This document shows, in pieces, positions 24,095 through 36,381 of a stretch of DNA of 64,000 nucleotides. The notes under the pieces are model-generated. The model saw only the letters and a list, made by a program, of their open reading frames with translations. It did not search any database and had not been told where the DNA came from. Origin of the DNA: Pedinophyceae sp. YPF-701 (Eukaryota > Chlorophyta > Pedinophyceae); NCBI GenBank assembly GCA_916048055.1, contig CAJZHL010000010.1, positions 1,270,001-1,334,000 of the forward strand, in the 5' to 3' direction. Numbering within the stretch: the first letter of the stretch is position 1; every line of letters starts with the position of its first letter. Both the position numbers and the translations under genes were made by a program.

Positions 24095-26824
24095 TCACCC
24101 GCGGCGGACCCTGTCCCACTCCTCCGACGAGCCCCCGGACGACATATACCCAGGCAGCACCTCCCCGCCGCCGTCCACCATCCACACCCCCCCATCCTCC
24201 CAGCACCCCTCCCCCGACTCCTCTCCAACTCCCCCCTCCACCAGCGCGCGCTCCGCACGCTTCGACAGCGCCCCCCCGGCCCCCGTGCCTGTCCCGTAGT
24301 CGCGACGGGCCTGCAAGCTCCGCATCGCGCTCCCGTCTCCCCGCGCCCGCTTCGCGACATCCCCCCCCTCGACCGGCATCGGTGCGCTGCGTTTGCCCGC
24401 ACAGTCACCCGACGCCACGAACCCCGTGGCCGCCAGGTTGATCAGCGTCAGACAGAAGTCCCCGGAGTCCCTCAGGCCTGTTCGCAGGACCCCCCCCGCC
24501 GCCGCCGCCAGCCGCGTGGCGCGTTCTCCCAGCGCCACTGTGCAATCAACGACGGTGGCGGGCATCGCGGTGCTGGCGCTGGTGCGTTTCTGTCCGCGTC
24601 CGCGCAGCCGCCACTTGACCGTCAGCGTCCGCGGCACCCTCCCAGTCTCCTCGCGCTCCTCGTCAATCCTTGAAACCATATCTGGACACAGCACAGAGAG
24701 AACCGACTCCACGCCCTGGAACGTCTCGCACGACTTGAACGAGTCCTCCACCGACACGGCCTTTGCGGGCGGTCGCGGCTCCACGGGCGTGTCATCGGCG
24801 CCGCACGACATCCGGAAGATCTGATTCGCCTGAGCAAGGAACCGGGGGGGTGTTGTTCCTGACGCCACTCCGGGCTTCGGGGGCGGCGAGGGCGTGTCGG
24901 ACTGGCCCGGGTCGAGCCGCGGGGGCCCTGCCGCGAGCGCAGCTGCGACGGCGTCGACGCCTGCGCGTCGGATGTCCGCGACGGACGTGACGCCAATCGC
25001 GTAGAGGCATTTCGCCGCCCGAGAGCCCACGCCCGGCAGCGCCCTGCGCCACGGAAGATTGCACAGTGCATGAGAAGTCGGTTCGAGGACAGGGAAGTCG
25101 GTCGGTGAGCGTCGTCGGCGGCGGCGCAGCGACACGCAACACGCGCAACAGGTGGATGGCGTCGTTCGCGCTTGCAGCGCACCGAAGAGCAGCTGCCCGA
25201 CGGGCGCCCAAACGGCCTCTCTCGCGTCGTCAGAGCGCAGCCAGCGGCGCTGAATCTGGTCGCGAGCGAGCTGCCGTTGGAGCACGCCGTCCACGGCACG
25301 TCTCGCATGCGCAGTGGCGGCCCGCGGCGCCGCCTGGCCGGAACTCACCTGGCCGGAAGCTCCGCCACGAACCGCGACGCCTCGCTCGGCGGCAGCGTCG
25401 TCTGTCCGTCCGGTTTGTGCAGTCCTGACGCCAGTTTCGCCAGCATCCTGTTGCACGCGATTCCCGCGCTCGTCCGCAGCCCGCACTCCGCCCGCACCGC
25501 GGCGCGCGCCTCCGCGGCCACGCGCGACGCCGCCGCCAGCCCGCGCACCCACCCCTGGCCGTCGTCGGACAGCGCCGACAGCGGGGGGGGGGGGTGGACG
25601 TCAGCGCTCCCCTCAGTGTGCGCCGGAGCGGCGCGGACGTCCATCGGGCGGTGCCGGGGGCCCTGCAGGAGGCCGCCGGATGCATCCGCGCGGCGGTGGC
25701 GGTAGACGTGCCCCACGAAGGTCGCCCCTGGGTCCTCGGCGCGACAGCGCCGCAGCACCTCGGCTGCGTGTTGACGGGGCGGCACCGTGCGGGACGGTGA
25801 GGCGACGGGAGAGCGCGAGGACGTGGCTGGGGGACGGAGCGTGGTGATGCATTCGACGGCGATGGTTCGGGAGTTGGGAATCAATCGATGAACGATGTCA
25901 GCGCGTTGACAGTCGTTGTCGTTGCATTGAGGTTTCCGTCAAGTCGGTGCAAGATGGCGCGGAGCCGGTGCTCGGGTGCGAGAAGTCGTCGCAGGCCACC
26001 TGAAGCGCCACAGCTTCTACCGGTCCGGCGTTCGGGCCGTCCGCCGTGGCGCCTGTCAGGTTTGAGTTCGCGAGTGCCGTCTGGGAGGGGGGAGTTGCGG
26101 CAGCTGCGCGGGAAGCGACCGCACTTCGCGCGCAGAGCCGCTGCGCCAACGGCGCCGCCGAGCGCCTGCCCGACTGCTCGACCGGCAAAGTATGCAGCGC
26201 CCTTTTGGCTGGGACGGAATCAGATCTCTCAAGTGGCTCAGAGGCCGCAAGACGAGCTCGACGACGGCTGCGCCGCACCTGTCACGTCGACGAAGACCTC
26301 GTCCAGGCCGCCCGCCTGACAGGGTCCGAAGCGACTGAGCACCCGCCTGACCTTGCGGGCCGCCGCCCTGTACGGAGTGAGGTCCTCGCCCGGGACCAGG
26401 ACGAGCCCCGGACAGCGCTTCTGGGCCTCCTTCGTGTTCATCAGCTTCTCGACGCCCGCGGCGCGGGCCAGGTAGTTCGCAGTCACCTGCAGCCATCAAT
26501 CAAGAAACATCGTTGCAAAACACGCGCGAAACTCGTGGTTCCGGATGCGCGCGCGCGAGGCAGGCAGCCACGCGCCTGTGCGCGCAGGCACGCGGGGCGC
26601 ACCACGAGGTACTTCTGTGAGACGCCCATGGGCCTTGTAGCCAGTGAGGGGTCCCGGAGCTCCTCGACCTGGCAGTAAAAGGCGTCCACGTCGACGCACA
26701 CGATGAACCTGTCCCGGTCGGGAACGAAGCCTTCCGGCAGCCAGCCCTCGTGGTCGACGCCGGGCGCGAGCTGCGCAGTGCCGGGCGCTGGCCATGGGTC
26801 TCCGTCGGAGCCGCTTTGCGACAT
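24095..26824 (-). CDS. POLI: Y-family translesion DNA polymerase, iota-like
   Basis: Exons 26824-26603, 26486-26279, 25763-25349 and 25043-24095 give about 597 aa with consistent phases. Motifs are VCVDVDAFYCQVEE (metal-binding Asp about 45), the iota-type MGVSQKYLV then VTANYLARAAGVEKLM, LVPGEDLTPYR, the catalytic LDEVFVDVT (135-143), FVGHVY, TSAGIACNRMLAKLASGLHK and the HhH-like ALPGVGSRAAKCLYAIG. The little-finger domain follows (VEDSFKSCETFQGVE, RTLTVKWRLRG). The KYLVV/ANY/EDLTRY signature favours iota over eta or kappa. The tail is Gly/Glu-rich, without a clear PCNA-binding box or ubiquitin-binding motif. Introns 2 (515 bp) and 3 (305 bp) are long for this window, so a small missed exon is possible. 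The gene is convergent with EDEM, with a gap of only 208 bp. Confidence 0.86.
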
Positions 26825-27779
26825 CGTTCCGGAATATGCGGCCCCGCGCGACCCAGAGCCTACTCTATGACGCACGAAGGGGAGTTGCCTAGTGCCCTAG
26901 TCATGGCTACGCGTCTCGCCCGGGCAGTTCGCACTCTTTCTCGCTGCAAACGGGACCTGCGTCAACGAAGACCGTGAATTCTACGCAGACCTTCAGGTTC
27001 TCGATGACGTCCGCACCCCTCGCGGCGCCTAGGGCGGCCCTCGCGCCCGTCCAGGGCAGCACGGGAGGGAGAAGGTGTGTGGCGAACGCAGAGCTTGTGT
27101 GCTGCGCCGGCGCAGACTGCCGCGGTTGTGAGAGCAGCCACGCGCGGACCCCGCTCCGGGGAGCTGTGGCGGTGCGTCGCGGCGCGCAGAGCCCTCGTGC
27201 TGCGCCGTCCGGGGGTGTCACACGCAAGGTATTTGCAGCAGGACAGACTGGCCGGGGCGACGCCTCAGGCCGCTAGTCTGGCGGCGCGAGTGCGCTCCCT
27301 GGGCAGTTGCGATCTCCCTGGCAGGGCCGGGAGACCGGGAACGGACGGAGCGTCCTGGGGACGCGGCTGCGGGTCACCCACTAGGTACGCAGCGAGAGGT
27401 AGGTGGGCCGCGCCGCGGCTGGTCCAGCGAGTTCGCGAGCCTGCCGAGCACGTCTGCGTATCGCAGGGAGCGACGCCGGCAGCTCCGTCGCACCCGCGTC
27501 GGCGCCGGCACCTGCGCTCAAACACCGCAAGCGCCTCGTGCACGCGTCGCAACGGAAACGCTCTCTGTTCCGCCGTGCCACGCGTCGCGCGGACGAACGT
27601 CCCCGCGGGCTCCTCTCTCCCGCGACACCCTTTGTCGTGCGTTTCGTACGCAAGTGTTTCGCTGCCTGACTGACGCGAGCTTGTCGTCGTTCCGTGCTGG
27701 CTCTCTTCGCAGGAATCGTCGCCCTTGCGGCCGTCGAGCGATCCCCGCGGGCCCGCCGAGCCCCGCGAGTACTCTGCAC
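26825..27779. promoter_or_regulatory. Divergent upstream region of POLI and the nucleotidyltransferase
   Basis: A 955-bp gap between two genes transcribed away from each other, so it should hold both promoters. Frames within it are Arg/Ala-rich and unconvincing. No specific motif is claimed. Confidence 0.5.
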
Positions 27780-30700
27780 ATGTCGGACGGCGGCTCCGAG
27801 CCGCTCCCGGGCCACGGGCAGCCCGGGCATGGGCAGGTAGGAGATGGAGCGAAGACTGCATCGTTCGACGGATTCCGGCATGAGGGCGCGCCGTCGCCGT
27901 GGGGACCAGGGCACGGAATGCCAGGAAACGCGCCGGGCGGACACGGGGGTGCGTGATCTCCCACACCCGCCCTCCTGCCGGCCGCACAAACGCCACGCCG
28001 GGACACCCACGCCGCTCCTGCGCCTCTCAGCCGTTTCGCACAGACGATCTCGCGTTCCAGAGCTCCCCCACTTCGCCCACATCTCCCCTCACTGCGCATC
28101 ACGCTCACCCACCCGTGCTACGCCAGTCTCCCGCCCCCTGCCAAACGCCTCCGCCGCTCCCTTGCCCCCGCGCCACCTCTCCACCCGCTCACCCACCCCC
28201 CACGCCCTTCCTTCTGCAGCACCGCCTCCGCCCGGGTCCCTTCCGCCCCACTTCGCCCCCCACGCGGGGCACTTCTTACAGTGGCCACCGCACCCCGCCG
28301 CAGCCCCGCCGCCCGGGCACCCCGGACCGAACTTCATGTTCGCCAGCATGCCGCTCGCCGGGGGCTTCGCCGGCCCCGACGGCCACCACTGGGGCCCCCC
28401 GCCCCCCAACATGAGACTCCCCCAGGGGTCTATTCCCCCTGGGTTCCCTCAGCCGCACGCCGGCTTCCCGCCGGACCTCTCCCGCGTCCCCGGCGGGTTC
28501 CCGCACGCAGGGCTCCCAGGCGGCCCGCCGCCCGCGCCCCTCGGCGGCTACGGCCCCCTCGGCGGCGCCGCGGCCGACGCCATGCACTCGCGGCCCTCTC
28601 TGCTGGAACGGGCGGGCCTCGTCGGCGCCCCGGTCCCGCCGCCTCCAGGCGGCATGCCGCAGCTGTCCGCGTGGCCCCCGAGCGGCACGGGCACGGCGCA
28701 GCAGCCCATGACGGTGGAGGAGCTGGAGATGCGGCTGAACGCGCAAGTCGGGCTGGGGGGGGGTGTTTCCGTGGGGGGTGCGGCGGGGAGCAAGGCGGCG
28801 GAGGAGGAGGACGCGGAGCGGCGCGAGGAGGAGGCGCAGGCGCAGCGGCGGGCGCAGGCGGCGAAGATGGAGGAGCGGCGGCGGAAGCGGGAGGCGGAGT
28901 TTGCGGGGGTGTATCCGGCGAAGAACCTGGGGCAGCTCGACGCGGCGCTGGAGGCGCGCGTGCAGAACTGTGCGTGCCCCGCGCGGTCGACGCGTGCCTG
29001 CCTGCCTGCGCGTGCGTGCGTGCCGGCGGGTGCGCAGGGCTGGTGGCGCGACGAGCGGCGCGTCGGGACGCGGGGAACTGTAGCGTGGCTGCTCCCGCGC
29101 GCGTTGATGCGGCGTGCTGCCCCGTCTGACTCGTCGCTTTCTGTGTTCTACTCCCCCGTTGCAGACCTCGAGCCCACGGAGGCGGAGAAGGCGCGCATGC
29201 GCAAGACGTACGAGGACGTCCGCGCGATCGTGCTCAAGGCGTTCCCGCACGGCCGCCTCGAGGTGTTCGGGTCCGCAGCCACTCCTCTCATGGTGCGCAA
29301 CAGCAACGATATCGACATGACTCTGCTCATGGACGACCTAATGCAGCTCCCGGACGACCCGGAGTCGGATCCCGAGGACGACGCGTCCACGGACGCCAAC
29401 CCTCCGGCTCCGGACGGGCAGAAGCCGGGGGGGACGTCCGACGCACCCCCGGGGGGGTCGCGCGTCGTCGTGGTGCCAGTGGGCGGCAAGAGCCCCCCCG
29501 GGCCGGGCCGCGGCGCGGCGCAGACAGACGGCGGCCCCGAAGGCGCGACGCCGGCGCGGAAGCGGCGGCCGCCGAAGCGTGGGCAGCGGACGAAGGCGCA
29601 CGCCAAGGTGGTCGAGGAGGTGGCCGCGGTGATCCGGGAGGCGGGGATGGAGGGCGTGGAGGCGATCACGACGTCGCGGATTCCGCTGCTGAAGTTCAAG
29701 CACCGCGAGACGCGCGTGTCGTGCGACATCACCATCAACAATTTACTGGCGCTATACAACACCCGCATGCTCGCGGACTACTGCCGGATCGACGACAGGC
29801 TGCGGAGGTGCGCGGTGCTGCGCGGGGCCGTGCCGCGGAGTGCGCGTGGGCCGGCGTTGCGGCTGCGAGCTGCGAGCGGGGCGCGTGCGTGGTGTTTTGC
29901 AGCCGTATAGTGTTTGCGTCGTTGCTGGGCTGGTACGAACGCGGTGCGGTGTGTTGGTGCGTGCAGAATCACGATGATCATCAAGCACTGGGCGAAGCAG
30001 CGCGCGATCAACGAGGCGTACCGCGGCACGCTGTCGTCGTACTGCTACGCCGTCATGGCAATACACCTCCTGCAGACGCAGGACCCCCCCATCCTGCCGT
30101 GCCTGCAAGACCCGCGGAGGAACTTCCCGGAACGGATCGTGAACGGGTACAACACAGGTCAGTCCGCTGCCCAAACACCCCCGGAGTCCTGTTCCATTGC
30201 GCGCCAGCGCGGGGACCGGGCCTGGCTTGGCGCTGCGCGCTCGGTGGATCTCCCGCTCGCTGCGGGGCGCTGCGTGGACCTTGCTGCAATGTGCGGGTGT
30301 TTGCACAGCAGCTTCAGCGCGATCTGATCTTGCGTTGTGGGGATGGGGGGGGGGGGTTGTGTTTGTCGTTCGTGACTGGCGTGCAGGTGACTGACGGCGG
30401 GCTTTCCGGTGCGTGCAGGGTACGACGAGGCGGCGGTGGACAGTCTCACGAACTTCGGGCAGCAGAACCAAATGGGGTTGGGGCTCCTGCTGTGGAACTT
30501 CTTCCTGTACTGGCACGTCAGACACGACTACCTGTCTGACGTGGTGTCCATCCGCACGCCGGGCGGGTTCGTCAGCAAGGAGCAGAAAGGTACGTGCTGC
30601 GCCACGGCAGCACGCTTCGCGCGCAGGCCGCTGCACGCCAATTGAGCCCAGGCAACGACACAAGCGAATCCTTGATTGTTTTTCCGTCGTTTCATTGGTC

Positions 30701-31009
30701 CGTGCAGGCTGGACGAAGCGGCAGGGGCTGGACCGGCACTTGATATGCATTGAGGATCCGTTCAACGTGGACCACGACCTCGGGCGCGTGGTCGACAAGG
30801 ATTCGATGAAGATCCTCGGGAAGGAGTTTCGCGTGGCGGTGGAGACGCTGCGGTACAACGGCGATCACCCGCTCGACACGCTCTTCTTCCGGTTCGCGGG
30901 GAACAAGCTCTCGCGCGAGCAGCAGAAGGCCACGATGGGCGGGCGGAGACGGCAGGGCGGCGGCGAGCAGCAGCAGGGCAACGGCGCGCCCGTGCGGCGC
31001 GTCGCTTGA
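27780..31009 (+). CDS. Terminal RNA nucleotidyltransferase (TUTase / non-canonical poly(A) polymerase, URT1/Cid1-like)
   Basis: Exons 27780-27948, 28220-28969, 29165-29807, 29967-30157, 30419-30589 and 30708-31009 give about 741 aa. It adds U or A to RNA 3' ends. The N-terminal third is Pro/Gly/His-rich and disordered, followed by a charged helix (KMEERRRKREAEF). The polymerase-beta-fold core starts near 310. It carries FGSAATPL (GS motif, about 341), NDIDMTLLM (the D-x-D pair, about 353-355) and the third catalytic Asp in SCDITINNLLAL (about 493). An acidic then basic low-complexity insert of about 90 residues separates the second and third acids. The PAP/TUTase central domain (ITMIIKHWAKQR) and the C-terminal module (GLGLLLWNFFLYW, ICIEDPFNVDHDLGR) follow. 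The His in the latter motif is seen in uridylyl transferases but does not settle U versus A. Intron 2 (195 bp) is open in frame. Confidence 0.9.
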
Positions 31010-31224
31010 CGCGCATGCGCACGATTGGAGAAGGGCGTGGGTCGAGGCTCGTGGGTGGTCCGGCGGGCACGAGCGGGGCAGATACTGCGAAACGGTGGGG
31101 TCGGGAGATACCGAACGTAGAGTTCCGATGTTTCCGGCCCGCCGTTTCTCGCGCGGCATTCGTGAATTCATCGCGTCATCACAGATCTCGTCCCACTCGC
31201 CCGTTCCCCCTTCGCGCCCAAACG

Positions 31225-34200
31225 CTACACCTCCCTCTGCTCCAACCTGAACTCCCCCCCCACCTGACTCCTGCGCGCCCCACGCGCCCTCCCGCCGCAG
31301 CAAGCGCCCGCCTCGCCTCCTGCGACCCCACCACTGCCTCCCGCAAGCCCCGCCCGCGCGCCCGTCCGCCGCAGCCCGGCCTCCTGCCCGGCCACACCCC
31401 CGCCCCCCGCCTCGCGCTCCTGGCTGCTGCCGCACTCCAAGAGCGCCGTCGCGGCCTCCAGGCGCGCCCGCTTGCGCTCCCGGCGGCGCTTGCGGCGCGC
31501 CTCGGCCTCGGCGGCGAGCGTCGTGGCGTACAGGGGCTTCTTGAGGGTGACGGCGTCGGTTGACTCCAGTTGGACCAGTCGGCCTGACAGGGCGTGCTGC
31601 TCGGCGGGGCTGGTGCGCTCGAAGCCGCGCGCGCACCACACGTTGAAGATGCTCTTGTGCCCGGGGACCACCAGGAACCGCACGCGCAGCTCGGTCAGCG
31701 TCCTCTGCGCAGAAACAAAAAAAAACAACAAATACGAATTCCCGTCTGCGCGTCACCACGAACGCCCTATCCGCCAACCAACAGCAAGCCGTCGCAGCAA
31801 GCGGTCAACGCCGGCGCGCCGACACGCACGCGCACCTCGAGCGCGCGCATCAGAACCGTGTAGTGCCCGCAGCGGCGGAAGCCCTCCTTGGTCGCCACGA
31901 ACGGGACCTCCGCGAAGGACTCCCCGCTGATGCGGAGCGCCGCGGCGCTGACGACCTTGACGCCGCCCTTGCCGGTGTCGAGCCGCAGCACCGCCACGCG
32001 GAAGTCCTCGAAGTCGTATCCGAAACTCCCCCCCCCCGCCTCGCGCACCGCGCCCGTGCACACCGCGCGGATGAGGTCGCCGCCGTCGGCGAGCGGGATC
32101 GGGTTGAACGCGTCGCAGAACAGGCCGAACGCCGCCTCGACCGTCGCGCGCGACGCGGCCGTTGCAGTCGGACCCATGTAGCTAGACACCTCCAGGGAGT
32201 AGTGCGCTGCGTCCTGGGGGGTGTCCGCGGGGACGTCCTGGGGGTGCACGGGCTGCCGCGCGCCGTCGACGTCGCGCAGGTAGCAGTGGATGGCCTGACA
32301 GGCGTCGGTGCAGAACCAGTCGTCGTCGAGGGTGAGCTCGGGGACCTCAGACCCCGGGGGGAGTGACGCCGCGCGGTGGGCCTCCTCGCACTGCTTGTGC
32401 GCCGTGCGCGCGCCGCAGCCCGAACACACCCACATCGAACGCGGACCGATACACTGCACGCAGAGAGAGGGGGGGGTTGTTATTCTTGTATTCGTCATAC
32501 CAGCTGTCAGACCCCCCGGAAACCGCCACACGCCCCCTGCTGACGGGCGACCGTGTGGTCCTGGGGCGATCGTGTCTTGCACGGGGGGGAGGGGGGTGTT
32601 GTCCGCACCTTGCCGAGGTGTGCGTTGTCGTCCAAGGTGCAGTACACACACGCCTCCCGCAGCTCGGCCCAGCCCTCGCACGGGTCGTCCCGCAGCCGCC
32701 GCTGCTGCCGCCTGAGCTCCTTCTGCCGGAGCTGGTTGCTGCACCGAGCGCGTGGCGAGCTGGCGCGACCGTCAGACATCGATTGGCAACACCAAACTAC
32801 GGATCCTTGATCAGTACTGAATGTTGGTTCATATCTTGTGCTCGTGAGCACGCGGAAGCGCCGGACCGGCATGGTCTTGGCCTTGCATTCGTCAACCAGT
32901 CAGACGACACGGAGGAAAGCCGCCCGAGTCGAACAAACATTGATTGTTGAATCATGTTGATTCGAGGGCACGGCATGACGAGGACCGGGCGTGAAACGCA
33001 CCGCGTGCAGCGCCCGGCTTGCCACTCGTCATCGCTCTCCGAGTCGCTGTCGCTGCTCTCGTCCGCCGCCACCGCGTTCCTCGCCACTGCGGTCAGGGAC
33101 AACATGCACCTGCGCCACGTCAGCTCTCCGTCAGACACCGCGCCGCACGGCCGCCAAAGCAAATCGCACGCTCGCACACGGCACTCCGTCACGTACCGTG
33201 CTCCTTCTTGGCCGGACGCGCGCGCTTTCGCGACGGTGCAGCTTTGCTGCGCCCAACCCTCTGCTGCGGCCGCATCCGTCGAATCGGGCTCGCGCGGCGG
33301 CGCGGTTCGAGCGGCTGCGCCAAGGTCCGAGCGGCTGCGCCTGGCTCCACAGTCGCGAACGTCGCGGAGTGCGGCACTGATCTCAGGCCGTACGTGATGT
33401 TTGCCAGCGTGTCGCCCTCGTACACTGGCGTGTCCGTACGAGGCCGGTACCCGAGCAGTTTCCGCCCCGCAGCGTTCACTGCAGGGGCGAACAAGGAGCC
33501 CAATTTGACCCTAGCTGCGGCCACGGCGTCGCGCTGCGGCGCCGCTGTCGCGCCGGTTGCGGCATCTCCGCTGCCGGCGGGGTGCAGTTCCGGTGCGGGG
33601 GCCGGGGCCGCCTCGCAAGCGGCGGGGAGGTCGCTGTCGCGGTACAGGTTGCGCTTGACTGCGTCGAGGTCCTCCTGGGGCACCCGGGCAGCGCCCTCGG
33701 ATGGCGCGTGGCGTGGTTTGAAGGACCGCGTCTGGTGCGCGTCTTCACCGCCGGCCGGAGCTTCCGCATCCGCAGGCCGGCCGGTCGTCGTCGGCGCATT
33801 TTGAGGTGCGGGGGTTGCAGGAGGAGAAGAACGGCGCCGCTGCGGGACGTCTGCGTCCAGCTGGAGACCGCTCATCGTGAGCGTCGTCGATTCCGGAGCA
33901 CCGCCCAGCTCCTCGCCGCCGCCGGCCGGCTCCGCATCTTCTTCGAATGTATTCTTGGGCGCGTCGCTGTAGCAAGGGCCGTCGTGTCCCGCGCAGAGCC
34001 CGCACGCGGCGCTCTCGTCGCACTTGAGCTCGTCGAGCCAAACGACGTCGTCCGCATCGAGGTCCGGCCCCCGAAGAGCCGCCCCGTCGTCGAAGCGCAA
34101 GATATTGTACCCCTTGCCCTTGCGCCTCCTCAAGATGTGCGGGCAGGGCTCGAACCCGACCACGCAGGCCTTGCGCAGCTCCCCGCCCGCAGCGCGGACC

Positions 34201-34238
34201 CCCACGCGCCTCCCGACCGCGTTCTCGCCCCGCAGCAT
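31225..34238 (-). CDS. IDM1-like PHD-finger/GNAT histone acetyltransferase-type nuclear protein
   Basis: Exons 34238-33197, 33086-33002, 32738-32609, 32453-31836 and 31704-31225 give about 784 aa. The N-terminus has a Tudor/Agenet-looking block (NAVGRRVGVRAAGG, GYNILRFDDGA) and a Cys cluster (AACGLCAGHDGPC). A basic helix (NQLRQKELRRQQRRLRDD) follows. A PHD-like Cys/His region (ACVYCTLDDNAHLGKC, MWVCSGCGARTAHKQC, WFCTDAC) sits before a GNAT fold (FRVAVLRLD, FAEVPFVATKEGFRRCGHY, FLVVPGHKSIFNVW, GFERT). This order matches plant IDM1/ROS4-type proteins, which acetylate histone H3 at methylated loci. That role is family inference only. The tail is Arg- then Gly-rich. Exon 2 is short and the least certain. 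Introns 2 and 4 have AT-rich stretches. The start follows a GTG codon and an upstream exon cannot be excluded. Confidence 0.75.
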
Positions 34239-34629
34239 CACGACTCTAATCGTTATCCAACATCAAGGATACAAAGACGGACTGAGAGCCCGGACACGTC
34301 GCGTGCGAGCCCTCGAAAGCACGTCGTTCAAACACCCGTGGTGGTGGTCGCGCCCGGAGCTGCAGTGCGTGTCTCGAGTATCACGCTCGCACGACTCCGC
34401 GCCACACTACCGGCATGCCGCACACGTCCACACCAAAGAGTCCCGCGGCACGGCAGGCACCGAGATGTAGCAACAGACCCCCCTCAGTCACTTCTACCAC
34501 GCACTGAGACACCCCCGGAACGGTCCGGAAGCCGTCACAGCGCGCCCCTCGGGCGCCCAGGCCGCGCGTCCGCGCAACGCTGCGGCCACGATCAGGGCGT
34601 TGGAGCGCCCCGCGGTGCACTGGCAGCAG
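34239..34629. other. Short intergenic gap
   Basis: 391 bp between the IDM1-like start and the ClpR3 stop, both on the minus strand. It must contain the ClpR3 3' UTR and the promoter of the IDM1-like gene. It has a slightly AT-richer patch near 34240-34275. No gene is seen. Confidence 0.5.
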
Positions 34630-36090
34630 CTACGCTGGCCGCGTCTGCTTGACGAGACCCGCGTCCTTGTCCCACTGGTCCGCCGACTTGACCTGATCGA
34701 TCAGATCCGCGTCGCCCTGCGCGCAGACTCAGCCGCTCACGCCCCCGCTCACGCCCCGCAGCAACAACAACGCAGCACAGCGCAGCGCAGCGCAGCGCAG
34801 GAGGGGACACGGGGCCGCGCCGGGGCGCACCTGGGACTCCACGATGCCGTCGATGATTCCGTAGTTGAGCGCGTCCTTGGGCTGCATGTAGAGCGGCCGC
34901 TGCATGTCCTTGTCGAGCTTCTCGGGCGAGTGGCCCGTCGTCTTAGACAGGATCTTCAGGAGCGACTGCTTCTGCGCGAGGACCTCGCGCCACTTGATCT
35001 CGACCTCGACGGCCTGGCGCTGCCCCGTCGGCGGCACGCGCGGCTGGTGGAGCATCGCGGTGGCGTGCGGGAGCATGTACCGCTTGCCCTTGGCGCCCGC
35101 GGAGAGCAGCATGCACGCCTGGCCGATCGCGACGCCGACGCCGACGGTCTGGACCTCGCACTTGACGTAGCTCATCGTGTCGAAGATCGCGGTGCCCTCG
35201 GTCTCGAAGCCCACCGTCTCGCCGTCGGCGCGGGTGCAGCCGGTGGAGTTGATGTACATGTAGAGCGGCTTGGTCGCGTCCTTGTACTGGAGGTAGAGCA
35301 GCTCGCTCACGATGAGCTCCGTGACGGCCGGGACGAGCGGCATGCCGAGGTACACGATCCGGGAGTCGAGGAGCAGCGAGGGCAGGTCCGGGGGGGGGGT
35401 CTTGGGCTTGTGCTGGTCGCCGCCTGCGGTTCGCGGGCGGGGGGTCGAAGGGAGCGCGTTTGGGGTCGAGGGGGGGGGAATGGGGGCCGGGGGGCGCGCT
35501 GGGAGCGTCGGCTGCCCGTGCGAGGGTGCGAGATTGCCCCGGGCCGCAGCAGGGGACGGAGCGCGGTGTTTTCCGTGCGGCCCTGGGGAGGAGCGGGGGC
35601 CGTAGAGGGCCCGCGTGGCGGCGGGATGCGCGCGCGGCGCGGTGGGGGCCGGGGGGCGCGGCGGAGGGGGTCGCACCGCTCGCCACAGCTGCTCCGGGCG
35701 CGCCAGAGTTCATCATCACGTCCTGCATGCTGACGACCCGCTTGTCCACCCGCTGGAGCTCCTTGTTGGGCATCCACATCTCCACCTTCGGGAGCCCCTC
35801 GGCTGCGCTCAGGCCCGGCGAATGCGATGGCTGAGGGTGGCAGATAAGCGACGCGCGCGCGGCGGGATGCGGGGCGCCTCGCCGCGCGTCGTCCGCCGAA
35901 TTACGGAGCCGGGGCAGCGAGGAAGACGGTGCGGCGGGAACAGACAGCTGGCGTGGCTGTGCGGGGGTAGGAGGTGCGAGCTCAACCTACCTGCTGCCAT
36001 CACCCGCCCCGTCGCGCGCCGGCGCGCAGCCGCTGCGCACGGCGACCTAACGCGGCACCCTGCGATCGATGCCATCGCGTGGCCCGCCAT
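34630..36090 (-). CDS. CLPR3: Plastid Clp protease non-catalytic subunit ClpR3-like
   Basis: Exons 36090-35991, 35802-35677, 35423-34831 and 34716-34630 give about 301 aa. ClpR subunits sit in the plastid ClpPR ring but lack a working catalytic triad. Exon 1 encodes a basic, Ala/Ser-rich leader (MAGHAMASIAGCRVRS...) typical of a transit peptide. The mature part reads KTPPPDLPSLLLDSRIVYLG, MPLVPAVTELIVSELLYLQY, YINSTGCTRADGETVGFETE, GVGVAIGQACMLLSAG, MLPHATAMLHQPRVP and GHSPEKLDKDM. This tracks plant ClpR3 closely. The active-site Ser expected in the SMGA-type motif is replaced in GQACML, which supports ClpR over ClpP. The last short exon gives DADLIDQVKSADQWDKDAGL, like the ClpR3 C-terminus. 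It is head-to-head with bL33c. Confidence 0.92.
34760..34801. repeat. CAGCG pentamer run in ClpR3 intron 3
   Basis: Several tandem CAGCG units (with CAGCA variants) lie within the last ClpR3 intron. This is a minor simple repeat of likely variable length. Confidence 0.6.
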
Positions 36091-36381
36091 TTCGCGCCCC
36101 GTCGGCCCCGGAAGCGCCCTGAGCAGCCCGAGCTAGCGGTCGTCGCGTGCTAAAGGGAGAGGCGTTCGCGACGCTCGTGGAGGGCACGCGCAGCTCTCAG
36201 GGATCCGTGGAGCACAGCGCCGATGCTACTGGTCGTCGGCGCGGGCGCGGGCGGCAATGTCGCCCCTTGCGGAGCGCGCCATGGGCCCCTGCGACCACAC
36301 CCCCCTACTCGCGGCGCGTTCGCGCTCTACGGGCCGCCGCGCGCGCGGCCGGCGACCGTTACGCACGGAGGCGAATACAGG
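36091..36381. promoter_or_regulatory. Putative bidirectional promoter, ClpR3 / bL33c
   Basis: Only 291 bp separate the ATG of ClpR3 (minus) from the proposed ATG of bL33c (plus). Both products act in the plastid. The segment must hold both promoters and 5' UTRs. No specific element is identified. Confidence 0.55.
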
